Positions 34,204 through 46,130 of a stretch of DNA of 64,000 nt are shown here, piece after piece. The notes under the pieces are model-generated. The model was not told the DNA's origin. It saw nothing but the letters and a program-made list of their open reading frames with translations, and searched no databases. A program made the position numbers and the translations under genes. The number at the start of each line of letters is the position of its first letter. Position 1 is the first letter of the stretch. This DNA is from Exophiala sp. HKRS030 (taxonomy: Eukaryota > Ascomycota > Eurotiomycetes > Chaetothyriales > Herpotrichiellaceae): contig JAHWDD010000003.1 of the NCBI GenBank assembly GCA_023897205.1, forward strand, positions 3,847,665 through 3,911,664. Reading direction: 5' to 3'.

Positions 34204-35106
34204 GGGCAAGATTGAGAGGAGTGATCGACAGGTCACAGAGCGATCCTACCTTGGTTCATCGCCTTACTAAAAAAACACTGCAAACACGACATGAGATTGA
34301 CGACGGATTTTTGACACCCTTTGACGGACGGGTTGAATGAACGAATGGTGCTACATTATTATGTGGGGTTTTCTTTCCGGCGAATGAATCGGGAGGAGCC
34401 CAAGTGCTTTGGGGAGTTCACAGGTCAGGACAACAGCGCATATCGAGATATACACACACAAATCACTATTCAGAACAACATCAATGAAATATCATCAACC
34501 TCGTGCTGCAAATCACGGACCACCCTTTCTCTTTGCTTCCTTGTAGATTAAGATACTGAAAAGGCTTCGAGGGCGAGCATTGCTCATATGCTGCCTTACT
34601 TACCATTGAGCCCGTGGTCTGATAGCCCTTGCTGATCAGACCAGTTCTCAGATAGAACCCTACGTGGACAGCACTCAGTTGCGTGTGTAGTGGATCATCG
34701 CAGCCCCCGATATCAAGCCAAGATTTCAATCATCGAAGATCTATCAACTTTGTTCTCAGCACCGCGCCGCGAAATCTGATTAGCATGTTTGCTTATGAAC
34801 CGAACCAAATGAAATTTTCCCAAATCGATGATAATGCATTAATAGATGTCATTAAGTGTCATTAGGTACATATTCTCATCTATGTACGAGACATGATCCA
34901 AACCATGTATGGCATAGCATCATGTCGGTCCATGTCGGTCGTCTCCAGCCCAGAGTCCGTTATACGTATCCATGCTCTTGAACGCCAGTCCCCAAAAGAA
35001 TCAAATGCCGATACGCCCCAAACCGTTATATGTATATATGTATCCACAACGCCTCGTAGTAAAAGCGTCCTCCCTTATTTTCCAAGGGGATTGAGCAGAA
35101 AGCTGA
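34204..35106. other. Intergenic, convergent
   Basis: 0.9 kb between facing genes. AT-richer than average after 34780, with no gene recognised. Confidence 0.5.
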
Positions 35107-35881
35107 TTATTGACCAAGCTCACAACTCTCGTCGTCGCTGTCCAGGTCGAAGTCATTCTTGCGAGGAATGGCAGTGCCTATAATCGGATCGCGAAACGAC
35201 AGAAAAGAGTCAATAAGGGTCTTTATTTGGTTGTGCCATAACGGAAAAAAAAATAATGCCAGTTGGTTCCGTGGGAAAAGAACGAGTTGTCATCTTTCTT
35301 TCTTTCTTTCTTTCTTTCTTCTTTTGATGACAAAAACAAACTCAGGGCAGAGGTTCTCCTCATGAGGACTTACCCGTGTGAATGTTCTTCCACTCGGCCC
35401 ACTGCTGCTCGTAGTTGTGGAACCACGTCTGGCCGTAGTAGTGCTGCTCGTGCGGCCGACGCTGCTCCTCCTCGGACTTTCGATGCTCATAGTCCTCTCG
35501 CTGATGATTGAGGTTCTCGAACCACGCGTCGCCGTACCCGTGTGAGACTGCGGGTGTTGTGGCGTCAGTGCTTGCGGTTTTGGGTACTTCTGCTTTCTGG
35601 CGGTGGTATTCGGCGGCGAGAGCGGTTAGGTTCTCGAACCAGCTGTCACCGTAGCCGTGCATGGATGATGAGTCTGAGGTTGTTGATGTTTCTGTGGCTG
35701 GGGTTGGGTGGGCGTTGCGTCTCCATGCTTCGTCGTTGGCTTTGGCGCGTTCCAGGTGGTGTTGGGCTGCCGGGGCCGAGACTCGTGCGTTGCCGAACAT
35801 TAGTTGCTCTCGTGCCTTTTCTGCTCGGTCGTATGATGGCCGTCTAGCTTGGTGGTAGTTCTTGCATTCACTTGATGCCAT
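35107..35881 (-). CDS. Hypothetical protein with three GYG-x-x-WF repeats
   Basis: Two exons on the minus strand: 35374-35881 and 35107-35177; 579 nt, 192 residues. The intron 35178-35373 (GTAAGT...TATAG) holds a TTTC microsatellite. Without splicing the frame would end after HTGKSS; the perfect GTAAGT donor and in-frame continuation into TAIPRKNDFDLDSDDESCEL make the two-exon model better. Three degenerate repeats are visible: GYGDSWFENLTALAAEYHR, GYGDAWFENLNHQREDYEH and YYGQTWFHNYEQQWAEWK, each with an invariant Trp-Phe pair and Asn two residues after the Phe. No signal peptide; N-terminal half is charged and helical, C-terminus acidic. I do not recognise the family, and no function is assigned. 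Confidence 0.7.
35294..35325 (+). repeat. (TTTC)n microsatellite inside an intron
   Basis: About seven tetranucleotide units of CTTT lying inside the only intron of the WF-repeat gene. On the coding strand it is a purine tract (GAAA)n, an unusual content for an intron. Confidence 0.9.
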
Positions 35882-38303
35882 TGTGTGTTGAGTGTGTTGG
35901 TGAGGATGCTGGTGATTGTTATGGTGGTTTCTGACAAGTAAGGTCTGTGATCAAGGTCCTATGGAAGAGATGGACTTGATAGATCGATGATGTGCTTGAT
36001 AGACTGTGTTGTATTGCTTGAGTATGCTGTTGGAGGTGAGAGCCATAGAGGCAAGATGAATCCATGGGCTTCAAATACTGTGGCTGCACGATGACCAAGA
36101 CGAGGCCTGTTCGTGCACAAAAATCGCGTTTGTCTCATCGTCGGTCAACTTACAAGGCTAGCGCGGTGGTCTGCCACCTGCGAAAGGGCCGTTGCGATCG
36201 ACCATGATTCCGAGTGTAACTGCGTAACGCACTCAACCCGAGCGCAGCATCATCATGAACGAGACAAATATCGAGTCGCAAATACCAGATTCGGTGTGAG
36301 CATGAAAGGAACCCGCCAATCAAGGGTATGGATGCCACTGTCCACATGACAAAGGATGGGCAACATCACACCACTCCACCATATGATTACCGAGAGCCTA
36401 GCTGAAGGGATCCACGCACGGTCAGCGGCGAGGGAAAAGGCCTCGCCTTGTTTTCTCCCGTCAACCCCACACGTGCCAAGGACCTCACACCATTTTTCGA
36501 GAGACGAGAAACCAGAGACGCATGGCGCATGGGCCATCATCCAGTGAGGTACCAACGGCCTTCTCCGGGCTCTGCGCATTAATGGTACTGTACTTTGTGG
36601 TCTCTAGGTACCGGGAAGACAGTCAATAGGCACTCAACTCACTGCTTTTTGATCCAAGACTGCATGCTGCGTAAACCCGCAGCTAGGCACCGCCTTGTCC
36701 GATTGACACGCACAATTCATCGTCTTCCCTGAACCGACGGGCACTCCCGCGGGATATTTTCCCTCAAAAGCGGAACCGCAGGCGAAAATCATCAGTCTGT
36801 TAATTTTGTGGCAATTCCCGAGCGAGTTTTCAATGTTTGCATATGCATCCCACGTCGAACCGTGGATATGGACTTGCAAACAGGACCCGTGGTTGAGTGA
36901 CTCGAGAGTCTTCGAGGTACGACGACACAATGTGTGTACGGAGTATATTATGGCCCGGAATAATGCCTGAAGCAAGGAAAAACATGATTGGTCCTCCATG
37001 GCTGACTATATGTAAACATTGGAAAAGCCTAAGAAGGGAAAAGGGGTTCACCCGTTCTGTACAATGATCTCTGCGTGCACCCTTCCTCTCCCTTGTCGAC
37101 CGCCACGCAACACATCTCCGGGCACCGAACTATTGACGCGCCCGAATTGTCTAGCGAGATGACAAGCGCATGTGGCTGATAACCAACGCGTTGAAGCTGC
37201 TGAAGCTTGAGGCTTCGGGTCCTTCTGTTCCGTCACGCGATGACTTATGTATTCCGTACTCATGACTCAGCCTCAAGACTCACGCCAGTGCTGTGCTGTA
37301 GACTTGCAGTCTTCGAGTCAAAGATTGTTGTACGTTAGTCGTGGCTTCTGGGAGTCGGAGACCGAGCAAGCTGTAACTTGGAACTCACACCACAGATTCT
37401 ACGCTGTCAGTGTCTGACGTGTTATTCGACGTGTTGCACCTAAGGTAGAGCAGCACCTGTCAATGTTACGGGAATATAGAATTGGGTCTGAAGGGAGATG
37501 CTTAGGAGTGCTTGTTTGTTGACCGTGACCTGTCATGATGTTGTGATTGTGACTTGATGGTTCCATTGCTGACATCTTCTGACTGCCGCTCTGATCGCTG
37601 CACGGTCATGGGAGTGGGCGTATTTACGGTCGCATTGCCTTTTGATGCTTGTGTCTTGGACCTGTGCGTGACTCATTCCGCCTGTGTTGTTGTACCAGAG
37701 GTATTCTGTCGGTAGAGGAACAAGAGTTAATCCTACAGTTGCTTATCGCGTATCGACCTTCATGGAGAGGTTCAAGTCGAGTGCTTCTGAGTCGTTCTCG
37801 GTACAAATCTCTAGCATTGCCGACAGGCTGGAAGGAGTTACTTGAGGCTACTTGAGGCTAAGCATTGAGAGTGAATGTCGCAATGCCGATCTAATTGTTG
37901 AATCTTGATACGCGCAAAGTTTATTTAATTTGATCGCTTGTGACTCGCACTGAGTTACCGACAAGAGTGACAGTGGAACTTGACTCTATAGCCGCTGCTT
38001 TGAGAAAAGTCATGCAGATTGACATTAAAAACAGTGTTCTGCTACAGAGGAAAGAAAAAGGGTTCTAACGAAAGACCAGATGAGAACGAATCATTAGGCT
38101 AGATATCTGGGGTAGTTGAAGCTCCGAGAATTTTGTCAAGACCTATATGTACGTGAAGAACCATTGTAATATCTGCGCTTCAAAACAGTCCCTCTCCCGC
38201 ATCCGTCATAAACCCTTCTGAGACAGATCAGGATTGACGAATACTTCCAAGCTCCCGAGCACCATAGAGTTACATAAGCATACAACGCAACAGCTCATCA
38301 CAT
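35882..38303. other. Intergenic
   Basis: 2.4 kb upstream of the WF-repeat gene and past the 3' end of the But2 gene. It contains a TACGGAGTA motif at 36935-36943 and a small tandem duplication (ACTTGAGGCT twice) near 37838-37860. No gene recognised. Confidence 0.45.
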
Positions 38304-39096
38304 CTAAGATGGTGGGCCACGGTTGGGCTCGCCGTATGTGTAGGCAGTGTACATTCCGATAGGGCAATCATCGTGATTTTGGAGGAACCAGAAGTTTGTG
38401 TCGTTGGTGTAGGTTCTGCCTGAGACGCAAGAGCCAGCACCGACAAAGCAAGGGCCGATTTCGACGGTGTACGCATTGCCGGGCTCCATTAGACTGTGGT
38501 GGGAATATCGTCAGTAAAAGATCCTCGATGTGTTGATTTTCACCCAGAACTTCCCGCGGAGTTTACAACACTTCGCGGAGTTTGGGAATACTGAGTGGTA
38601 CTCACATTGGTGGGAAGTCTGGGAAGGGGCCGAGAGCTGGCTGGTTGTTGTATGAGGTATCAGGACCTGGGCAGGAGCCAGGGTTGAAACCAGTGAAGAA
38701 GAAGTGACCTGAATTGCATGAGCCAAAAGAAATGCACATGGAACAACGCCGCTACTTACCGCCACCCTGGTAGCCAAAGTTGGAGGTGGTCAATTCCGCC
38801 TTGGAGGGAAAGATGAACTCGAGAGTGCAGTTGGCATCTGCCCGTTCAATGGGAATATCGAAGGCGAAGATGGTGGCGATATCATTGGGAGTGAAGACGC
38901 CGTGGTCTTGTTTTCCAAAAACCCGGTCGGGTTCAGATCGCGAGACCTGGGTGATCCAGCGAGGAGATTCGAATTGACCGTCAATGACTTCGCGAGGGCA
39001 ACCTTCTCTTGGAGCCAAAGCACGCTTGCGAATGAGCTCTCCGGGGTAGGCGCTGGCAAGAGCAGCCAGAAGGGAGACGGCGATGACGGACTTCAT
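38304..39096 (-). CDS. Secreted protein with But2 C-terminal-type domain
   Basis: Three exons on the minus strand: 38760-39096, 38606-38708 and 38304-38493; 630 nt, 209 residues. Introns are GTAAGT...TTCAG and GTGAGT...CACAG. A signal peptide MKSVIAVSLLAALASA is followed by a dibasic RKR near residue 25, a possible Kex2 site. The remainder resembles the But2 C-terminal domain common in ascomycete secreted proteins: IFAFDIPIERADANCTLEF, NFGYQGGGHFFFTGF, then MEPGNAYTVEIGPC and a tail with paired cysteines (GPC, GSC, DDC) that may form disulfides. Despite the Pfam name (a ubiquitin-like binding partner in S. pombe), these secreted relatives are thought to act in the cell wall or outside the cell. 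Exact role unknown. Confidence 0.87.
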
Positions 39097-41661
39097 TTTG
39101 AGATGTTGATCAACGCGTAGATATTAGTTTGTACAGGAATCGGAGGGTGAAAATTGGGCGTGAAAGAGCGTCAAGAAAAAGAGCGACTAACGGTCAAAGG
39201 AGCGACAGTGATGTAGGATGAGCAGAGGTTGCACAAGAGTCAAGTGGAAAGAGGGCTATAATGAGAGAAAACATGGAGAGAAAAAGTGGGGAGTATATTG
39301 GGAGATTGCTTTTGGACTTTGGCCAGAAACGGACCTACCAAAGCGAATCTAGTGAGGACAACCCATGGCTGCGACGTTCCAGGTTTGAAATTCACCTGGC
39401 TCGCGTTTGCCGAAGTGGGCGCGAGGCTGAACAGGGCAAGTTGGGTTTATGGAGGGCAGTGGGCTTGCAGTGGCACAATTGTGGTACAGGCAGTCCAGCA
39501 CGATAATTATTTGGAGGCTGCTCACGCTTACAATGGCGTATCCCCTGGGTTTGAGACATTGGATAGTCGCTGAATCCCTGGTTTGCCCGCTTTGTGAGGG
39601 CCCTGATGCGACCGTTTGACGTGTCAAAGCCACTGTGAACCGTAAATTGAACGCCAACTGGAAGGGCGATCATGGGCAGATGGACGAGCTGGATGAAGCC
39701 CATGCTGGCATGAAGCTTGTGGCGGGCTTGTAAAAGCTTGAAGAAGGAGCTTCATGGCTTGAGTAAACAGGATTCGTCCAAAGCCCGGCCAGGGGCTGAG
39801 GTGGGTCTCTCAGGGGTACAGCTTTCGAATTTCTTGAGAGAATCCCATTCGCGGAGTGTATCAGATCGGGGTTATGGAAGTCTGGGACTCCTGTTGTAAT
39901 CGCCAATGCTCACGCTAAGCGAAGACACGCTTGCAAGCAGATAGGTTTGTTCAATGTGAGAGCTCCATGCAACGCTTATCGCGATTAATGTTTTGGATGT
40001 ATGTACTTCTGGCTACCTCAGAAATCGAGTACACTGAACTCAGTATTCATGCCCCTGATGCGCAAAAATGGTCAGTTATTTCAATCAGTGCCTGATTAGT
40101 AGTCAGGCTCAAGACCTGGAAGAAGTTGTCGCCAGGAGTTACATAGTGCAGATGTCCAATCTCGTGGCCGCAGAATTCCCGGACTCGCAGACTCGGGATC
40201 CAGAATGGACACGGCTTGACCCTTGCAAGTGTAAGCCTGAAAGACCAGGTGGCTGCCATAGTCTGAGAAGAAACACGAAGGCCACTTTAAGCAAAAGACC
40301 AGTCCCAGCGGCGACGGGCGGGAGGACAAGCTTTTCACGGTCAACACTTAAGGGGAAGTGTAAATTCAGTGGACGAAAATAGAAAGTTGACTAAAGGTCG
40401 ACGCGCCGAAATTTCAACGCCTTTAGTTGGCTGACACTGGGCTGCAGACAAGCAACAATAAAGAACACGGGCGGGAAATGATGCCGAGAATGGAGTCCCT
40501 CGTGGTCCTGGTCCCTGGATTTGTCCATGTGGTGATGCCATGGTGGACTCGTCGACCTTGGACGCGCCGCGGCCCACCACGAGGACAAGAAGTATGTGGA
40601 GATCGCAGAAGTCCTGTAACTTGGCAGTCTGTAGTGGTGGTCAGACTTCAGACACCAGATCCCAGACACCAGAGGATGTGTGTATATGGTGTCTAGAGCT
40701 GCACTTACGTCGTAGTGAGAGACTTGTAGCTGAAGACGTGTGGATTGTTGAGACGATGAAGAAACGTGGCGACATTTCAATATTGAATGTTTAGACTTGC
40801 CTCTTCATCGAGTCGTGCCTTCCGTCGAAATGAACAATCCTCCTGCTTTTGTCATCACGCGTCAATAAACAGGAAGTTACCCCAAATCTGCAAGCCACGC
40901 GTGGTGGCACCTTCTGCGTCTTTGGGGTGTACCTAACTACAGTACCTAATTAGGTATAGTAGGTACTTAAGTATTTCAGTGTTAGCCGTAACACGTGAAC
41001 TTCGTTTGCTGACACGTGAGTATAACAAATGCTCAGTGCCCAAGTACAGTGTCCCCATGTATTCCGTACCTACGTCCTGTCATGTATATAATGATCTACC
41101 GCAAACTCAAGCCGAGGTTCATCTCTCACACTCTTCTTCTGAGGATGGAATTCTCCTCGGTTGCGCATTGGTGCGGGATATCCTGATCCCTCAAAGGCTG
41201 AGACAGTCTTTTTGCATGCCAACCTAATGACATGGTACGTGGCAGATCAATGCCAGTTGACTAGTCGAGGGTTGCGATTCTGTCTTTACTATTGAGGACT
41301 TCTGCGTTGCTTAGCCACCGTGGTCGTTGACGAGGAGAGACAGCGACGGAAGCGACGTTATGTAGGGGTCACGTGTATTGCTTGGTGGGCTGGAGCCCAT
41401 ATGCATAGTGGCACAGAAAGTCTACGACCACCAAGTAAGGCATTCCTGAATAAGAATCGTGTCGAGTTGCTACTGACATTTCAGTAATCCCCTGTTCTAT
41501 CGAACACCGTAGCTCAGGTATATATCCCCCCTGCCTGCCGTTCTCGAGTCTCCATATATCTGGACCACACCGACATGGGGATCCCAACATCATGTATTCT
41601 ATTACTCATTAATGGTCATAACCGTTTTATCCAAAGTGAATTTCTACACCGTGGTTCCGTC
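39097..41661. other. Intergenic
   Basis: 2.6 kb between the start of the But2 gene and the 3' end of the coiled-coil gene. Two CACGTG hexamers lie near 40992 and 41012. Several overlapping frames around 39260-39700 and 40340-40790 on both strands lack domain features, and I do not call them. Confidence 0.45.
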
Positions 41662-43044
41662 TCAGGCCGAAACCATGACAGTGAGAGGAGGTTTTGACTT
41701 GGCCTCAGCTCCTCTCTTGGACGAGAGATCGGCGTCATAGTCCAATCCCCATCGATTCGCAAAGCCCTCGCAGATCTCTTGACATGATTTGGCGGCTTGC
41801 CTGGTTCGACATCTCCTGTCCCAGTCACCTGCCTGGATCAGCATGATACTATTCTCCACGAGGTCCTCTTCAATGCTCATATCCTCGACCATTTCTCGCA
41901 CAGACTTCAGTTTACGAGTTGCGGCGTTCGCAGCCAATCGGAATTCTTGCAGAAGGTCTGTGATGGATCGAAGAGTGTGGCCGAGCTCGTCGGTTTGAGA
42001 AGCCAAAATCTGCAATGACAACAGAGGATTTTGCTGGCGCAGGAAAGGTGTGAGAGCATTCAACTGATTGATCTCGTCAAGCAAAAGTTCTATCATCTCT
42101 TCGGGCAGATTGAACAATCCTCCGTACGTTAGCGAGTGACTCTGTGCGAAGAGGTCTCGAGTCTTGTTGGAGCGGTGAGAAGCCATGGAGGTGTAGGCCG
42201 TGATCAGGCGAGTCACTCCATACTCGACATTGCTCTGGGAACTCAACTCTTTCAGACTATGAATGGTTCTCCGTACCGTCCCTCCACCTTCGCTGACTGC
42301 GTCTTCCGGGTTTACGCACATGCGGGTGAGGGCCTCTAGATCCCGAATCCGTTTGCGTACAATAGGTGGGAGGGCATCGGCCGGCTCATCAGAGTCAGAC
42401 TCTGGGCCATAGTCTGATCCGTCGTAAGCAGATTCGTGTCTTTGATGTCCCGATTTCCTCCTAGTTGGTGGATGTGCTTCCTTTTCAGGCTGCCGGACAT
42501 TTAATGTGTTTGGCGACCCATCAACACGCGCCGCCTGTGGACTCTGTGCTGCCATACCGTACCCAAAGTCGAGGTCGTCAGTAATCACTTGAGGGCTGTG
42601 CAGGTCATACATTCCAGAGTCATTCTCGATATCCCCTTCTCTTAGGTCCGCGAGTAGATTGATCTGGTCCTGATCATCGTCGTCCCAGGCTTCCTCCAAC
42701 TCATCGGCCAGATTGCCCAGGCCACCACCATCAGTCAAATGTTCTATACTCCGATTGCTATTCAAGCTTGTCCTACTCAGTCGACGTTGGGAGAAAGAAG
42801 GCGGTCTGGAAGATTTAGACGACATAGGACGCGGTGTCACCGGTGAGAGTGGCTGATAGGAGGTCTGTGATGTGCGCGACGACCGCCGAGAATAGGCGGT
42901 AGTGCCATTCGTCGTGCCACTGGTGTAAGGACTGACATATGAGGAGGATGAATCTGCATGTTGGTTATCCACATGCGATAGGCGTAGCGACCTGCGCTTG
43001 CGCGAGGGAGTGGACGGGGAGGCTGGTGGAGATGTGACAGTCAT
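41662..43044 (-). CDS. Conserved fungal helical/coiled-coil protein of unknown function
   Basis: Single exon of 460 residues starting MTVTSPPASPSTPSRKRRSL. The N-terminal third is disordered, with SP/TP and S-R motifs typical of kinase targets, followed by an acidic segment (ELEEAWDDDDQDQ) and a basic linker. The C-terminal half (about 225-430) is predicted helical: IVRKRIRDLEALTRMC, TIHSLKELSSQSNVEYGVTRLI, LPEEMIELLLDEINQLN and a final charged helix containing VREMVEDMSIEEDLVEN. I recall similar hypothetical proteins in other Pezizomycotina but cannot name a function. The architecture (phosphorylatable tail plus helical bundle) suggests a scaffold or cytoskeleton-linked protein; this is inference. 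Divergent from the NatB gene. Confidence 0.8.
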   Translation of the reverse strand: MTVTSPPASPSTPSRKRRSLRLSHVDNQHADSSSSYVSPYTSGTTNGTTAYSRRSSRTSQTSYQPLSPVTPRPMSSKSSRPPSFSQRRLSRTSLNSNRSIEHLTDGGGLGNLADELEEAWDDDDQDQINLLADLREGDIENDSGMYDLHSPQVITDDLDFGYGMAAQSPQAARVDGSPNTLNVRQPEKEAHPPTRRKSGHQRHESAYDGSDYGPESDSDEPADALPPIVRKRIRDLEALTRMCVNPEDAVSEGGGTVRRTIHSLKELSSQSNVEYGVTRLITAYTSMASHRSNKTRDLFAQSHSLTYGGLFNLPEEMIELLLDEINQLNALTPFLRQQNPLLSLQILASQTDELGHTLRSITDLLQEFRLAANAATRKLKSVREMVEDMSIEEDLVENSIMLIQAGDWDRRCRTRQAAKSCQEICEGFANRWGLDYDADLSSKRGAEAKSKPPLTVMVSA

Positions 43045-43735
43045 GGCCTAATGCAGGGGTTCAATGCAGGAAGCCGAGTAGGAGGGTTTTGATAAAGGTG
43101 AAGAATTCCGAGCAACAGCTCTATGATGTGGTTGAAGGCATGCTGGTACAGAAGAGAAGAAGTAGTTAGTCTTGCTTGTGGCTTTGGTCGTGGTGTCAAA
43201 ATCCGCGTCGGGATAAATAAAATACGGAATCGAAGTGTTCGAGGGCAGGTACGTCCTGCGCAGGTCGCAGGTTGTGGCAGGTGCACCTACGCCGTACAGA
43301 TCATCTAACTCACTAATTCGTTAGTTAGTCAGGCAGTCAGTATCCGGCACGGGGGATTGGCGCGTCTTGGTGCCCGTTTGATGCTCTGGAGGCGCGTTTA
43401 GTGGGAAGCTTTAACTAGAGGCACTCTCGTGATCCACCTAATCCATACCTGTTGGACCGTTGAAGGCCCCTATTCTAGGTGACGATTAGTTAAAACAGTG
43501 AGTGCCCTCGGTGGTTGTCACATGCGTACCTGCGTACCAGCAACGGTTCGGGGCATTTCTCCTTCCCGCGAAACTATGGACGTCAAGGTCAACGACACAA
43601 ATTGACCTTTTTGTGGCGTCGCACTCAGAAAATCTAACCTCGACGTCTAACACTTGCAGATGATCCTTGACCCTGGACCCCTGGACCATTCATACTTGAT
43701 CATGAGATAGGAATTCAGTCTCACACGACTTAGTC
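43045..43735. promoter_or_regulatory. Divergent promoter between coiled-coil gene and NAT3
   Basis: 691 bases between two starts on opposite strands. Holds a TTAGTTAGTCAGGCAGTCAG-type repeat-like stretch near 43318-43340. No clear TATA box. Confidence 0.35.
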
Positions 43736-44368
43736 ATGCCAACCATACGGAGAGTCCAGCCTTCTGACCTCTTCCACTTGAATCTGTGTAATCTCGACCC
43801 TTACACAGAAAATTATGACTTGGGATTTTATCTGACCTACCTGATGAGATGGCCATCCCTGTTCCAGTGCATCGAGGAGCACGGACAGATCGTCGGCTAC
43901 ATTATTGGTAAAGTCGAGACTTCGCCTGCCCATCTTCAGTAAGTCGAATGCTCAACATGACGACATTGTGGTCGATTGGTGTCAATGCTCATGATAGCTA
44001 GGGGCTCGCCACATTTCTTGCCATGGCATGGCCACGTCACAGCTTTGTCCATAGCACCACAGTACCGGCGATTGGGCTATGGGAAACTGTTGACCGAGGC
44101 CTTGGAGAAGGCATGCGACCAACAAAACGCATGGTTTGTGGATCTCTTTGTGAGAAAAAGCAACAAGAACGCCATCCAGATGTACGAGACCATGGGCTAT
44201 TCCACTTATCGGACTGTGGTAAGGTATTACTCCGATGATCCTACAGGAGTATCCAAGGACGGAGAGGATGCGTTGGACATGAGAAAGTCACTTGAGCGTG
44301 ACAAGGAGCGCAAGCATGTTCGAGAAAACGGCGAGACATTCAAAGTCGATCCTGACGACGTCTTCTGA
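43736..44368 (+). CDS. NAT3: NatB N-terminal acetyltransferase catalytic subunit (Naa20/Nat3)
   Basis: Two exons, 43736-43938 and 44002-44368; 570 nt, 189 residues; intron 43939-44001 (GTAAGT...GCTAG). The protein starts MPTIRRVQPSDLFHLNLCN and contains DPYTENYDLGFYLTYLMRWP and WHGHVTALSIAP. The GNAT acetyl-CoA loop is QYRRLGYGKLL (R/Q-x-x-G-x-G), followed by FVDLFVRKSNKNAIQMYE and MGYSTYRTVVRYY. This matches Naa20 across its length, including the C-terminal DMRKSL motif. NatB acetylates nascent proteins beginning Met-Asp, Met-Glu, Met-Asn or Met-Gln at the ribosome, with auxiliary subunit Naa25/Mdm20. The alternative acceptor ATAG a few bases upstream would break the frame, so GCTAG is preferred. 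Confidence 0.95.
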
Positions 44369-44803
44369 CCTCAATGACTTGTGCGAAGGGTGTTCTCGGT
44401 ACCACTTTCCCAGGACTCAGGCAGAGGATCACAAAGCAGAATCGCTAGGCCAATGCGACCCAGTATTTTGACGCTTAACCAGCAATGTCATGGCACACCT
44501 TGCCATCAAATGGTATGGATCGCTCTGTCTACGAATCGCCGACGCTGTTCGCAGATCCAACTCACCAGCTCTACCTCCTTCGAACTAGGCTGCTTGCGTG
44601 TGAAGGGTTGTTTTGGAGGGCGCTACCATTTAGAATCACACATCTCACGTTGATGTGGCCACAGTGTCAGGATAGCTCGAGATGTCAAGCAGTCTTGTGG
44701 CTATTGCAGCCTTCCAAGACCTAGATATTATCGAGGTCTATAGATTCTATATCGATTCGAAAATTCTGCCGATCTGCCGAAATCCAACCAACCATGAATC
44801 CTT
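44369..44803. other. Intergenic, convergent
   Basis: 435 bases between facing stop codons of NAT3 and the cytidine deaminase gene. Nothing else seen. Confidence 0.5.
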
Positions 44804-45389
44804 TCACCTTCTCAATTCTTCCCGTCCGCTATAGTAATCGCGGGCACGAAAACTCATAGGCAATAACTCGCCAATTGTGCGCTTGACGACCTCGCCCTCC
44901 AACCCGTCTTTGCCATACATGTAGATAGGCAGATGCTCCGTAGATGCGAACTCGTTGATGAACTGTCTGCACATACCACAAGGGCTGGCAGGAGGATTGA
45001 TGTCGGTGCTGACAGCAATGGCGCGTAGCGTAGGCATTTCAGGCCGCTTGATTGACGCCACGATCGGTGCAATGGCGCATCTTTCTGCGCATATTCCCAC
45101 CGGTGTACTGGCAACCTCGACGTTGGCGCCCGTATGGTATGTTCCTGTCGAGAGGAGCACGGCGGCACCCACACGGAAGTTTGAATATGGGCCTGGACGA
45201 GATGTGAGTATTTAGAGTCCAAGCAAGACAGTAGCCTCCCATCGCCATGGCTTAAGAAAGAGAAATCAAGATCTGGTCTTCCAAAGGGTTGTGCTTACAG
45301 TATGCTTTTTGCTTTGCTTCGATGGCCAAGGATGCCAGCTTTGTCAACTCTTGCTCTGACAAAGGCACCAGTTGATCGTCTGCCGCCAT
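44804..45389 (-). CDS. CDD1: Cytidine deaminase
   Basis: Two exons on the minus strand: 45299-45389 and 44804-45192; 480 nt, 159 residues; intron 45193-45298 (GTAAGC...GTCCAG). The splice completes the conserved YCPYSNFRVGAAV. The zinc site is clear: Cys65-Ala-Glu67 in GICAERCAI (Glu67 is the catalytic proton shuttle) and Cys102/Cys105 in SPCGMC. RQFINEF and an ending near LLPMSF also match homotetrameric cytidine deaminases. The enzyme converts cytidine and deoxycytidine to uridine and deoxyuridine in pyrimidine salvage, in the cytosol. The C-terminal tail after LLPMSF is about 20 residues longer than in bacterial enzymes. Confidence 0.96.
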
Positions 45390-46130
45390 CGTGCTTGCTG
45401 AATTCTCTGTGGGGAATTTTGCGTAGGTGGCTGTATTTAGTCGCTGCTGTAAAACATACACAATCCAATGTGATGTCTTGAATACCAAGTTTTGCCTCCC
45501 TTTATCATACACGGAGTAGTTCAGCGGCGGTCCCGAGTACACACTCTGTTCTCATGGGCGGGCGCACTAGTACGCACTAGGAACTTTGTGCTAAGTACTT
45601 AGTATGAGAAAACGCCCCAAGCTCGGTTAGTCCCGGATCTCAAGCAACTAGCGCGGCCGAGCCAAAGTCGGTTTGTCGGTGGCTATTCCGACCGCCTTGA
45701 TCCTATCACAACCACGCACTGAGTTACTGTACATACCTACACCAAAGGCCATTAGACCAATGAACCTCTATTGGACTAGACAACCTATAGACTCGTCCGT
45801 GGACTTTTGACTCCACGGCAGACAGCCTTAATCGAGTCCATCATCATTGCAGCTTGAGCATGCCCGCGATGTATTAGGATCAAGCACTCGGTGTTATCAG
45901 GTCTCGACCTGTGGAGATATCCTTCTTGCGCAATCCAAGCTAAGTATACCGGCCGACCTATAAAGACGTGCAAAAGCACCTCTGCGAAGAAAGTCTACCA
46001 GACTACTAGAACAGCTTCTTTTTTGTCTTCAACAGCATTTCTGTCTTGCCCATCGCCTTTACCATCACCTCCTACTTCCTCCCCCAGCCCATTTACCCCC
46101 GTGTCAATTCTAGAGTAGATAGAAAAGACC
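45390..46130. promoter_or_regulatory. Divergent promoter between CDD1 and nitroreductase gene
   Basis: 741 bases. The last 130 before the nitroreductase ATG are strongly C/T-rich, a common leader type in fungi. An ACGGAGTA motif is at 45511-45518. Confidence 0.35.

Noticed and set aside
37838..37860. Short tandem duplication ACTTGAGGCT
   Set aside because: Only two units of about ten bases; likely chance or slippage, with no associated feature.
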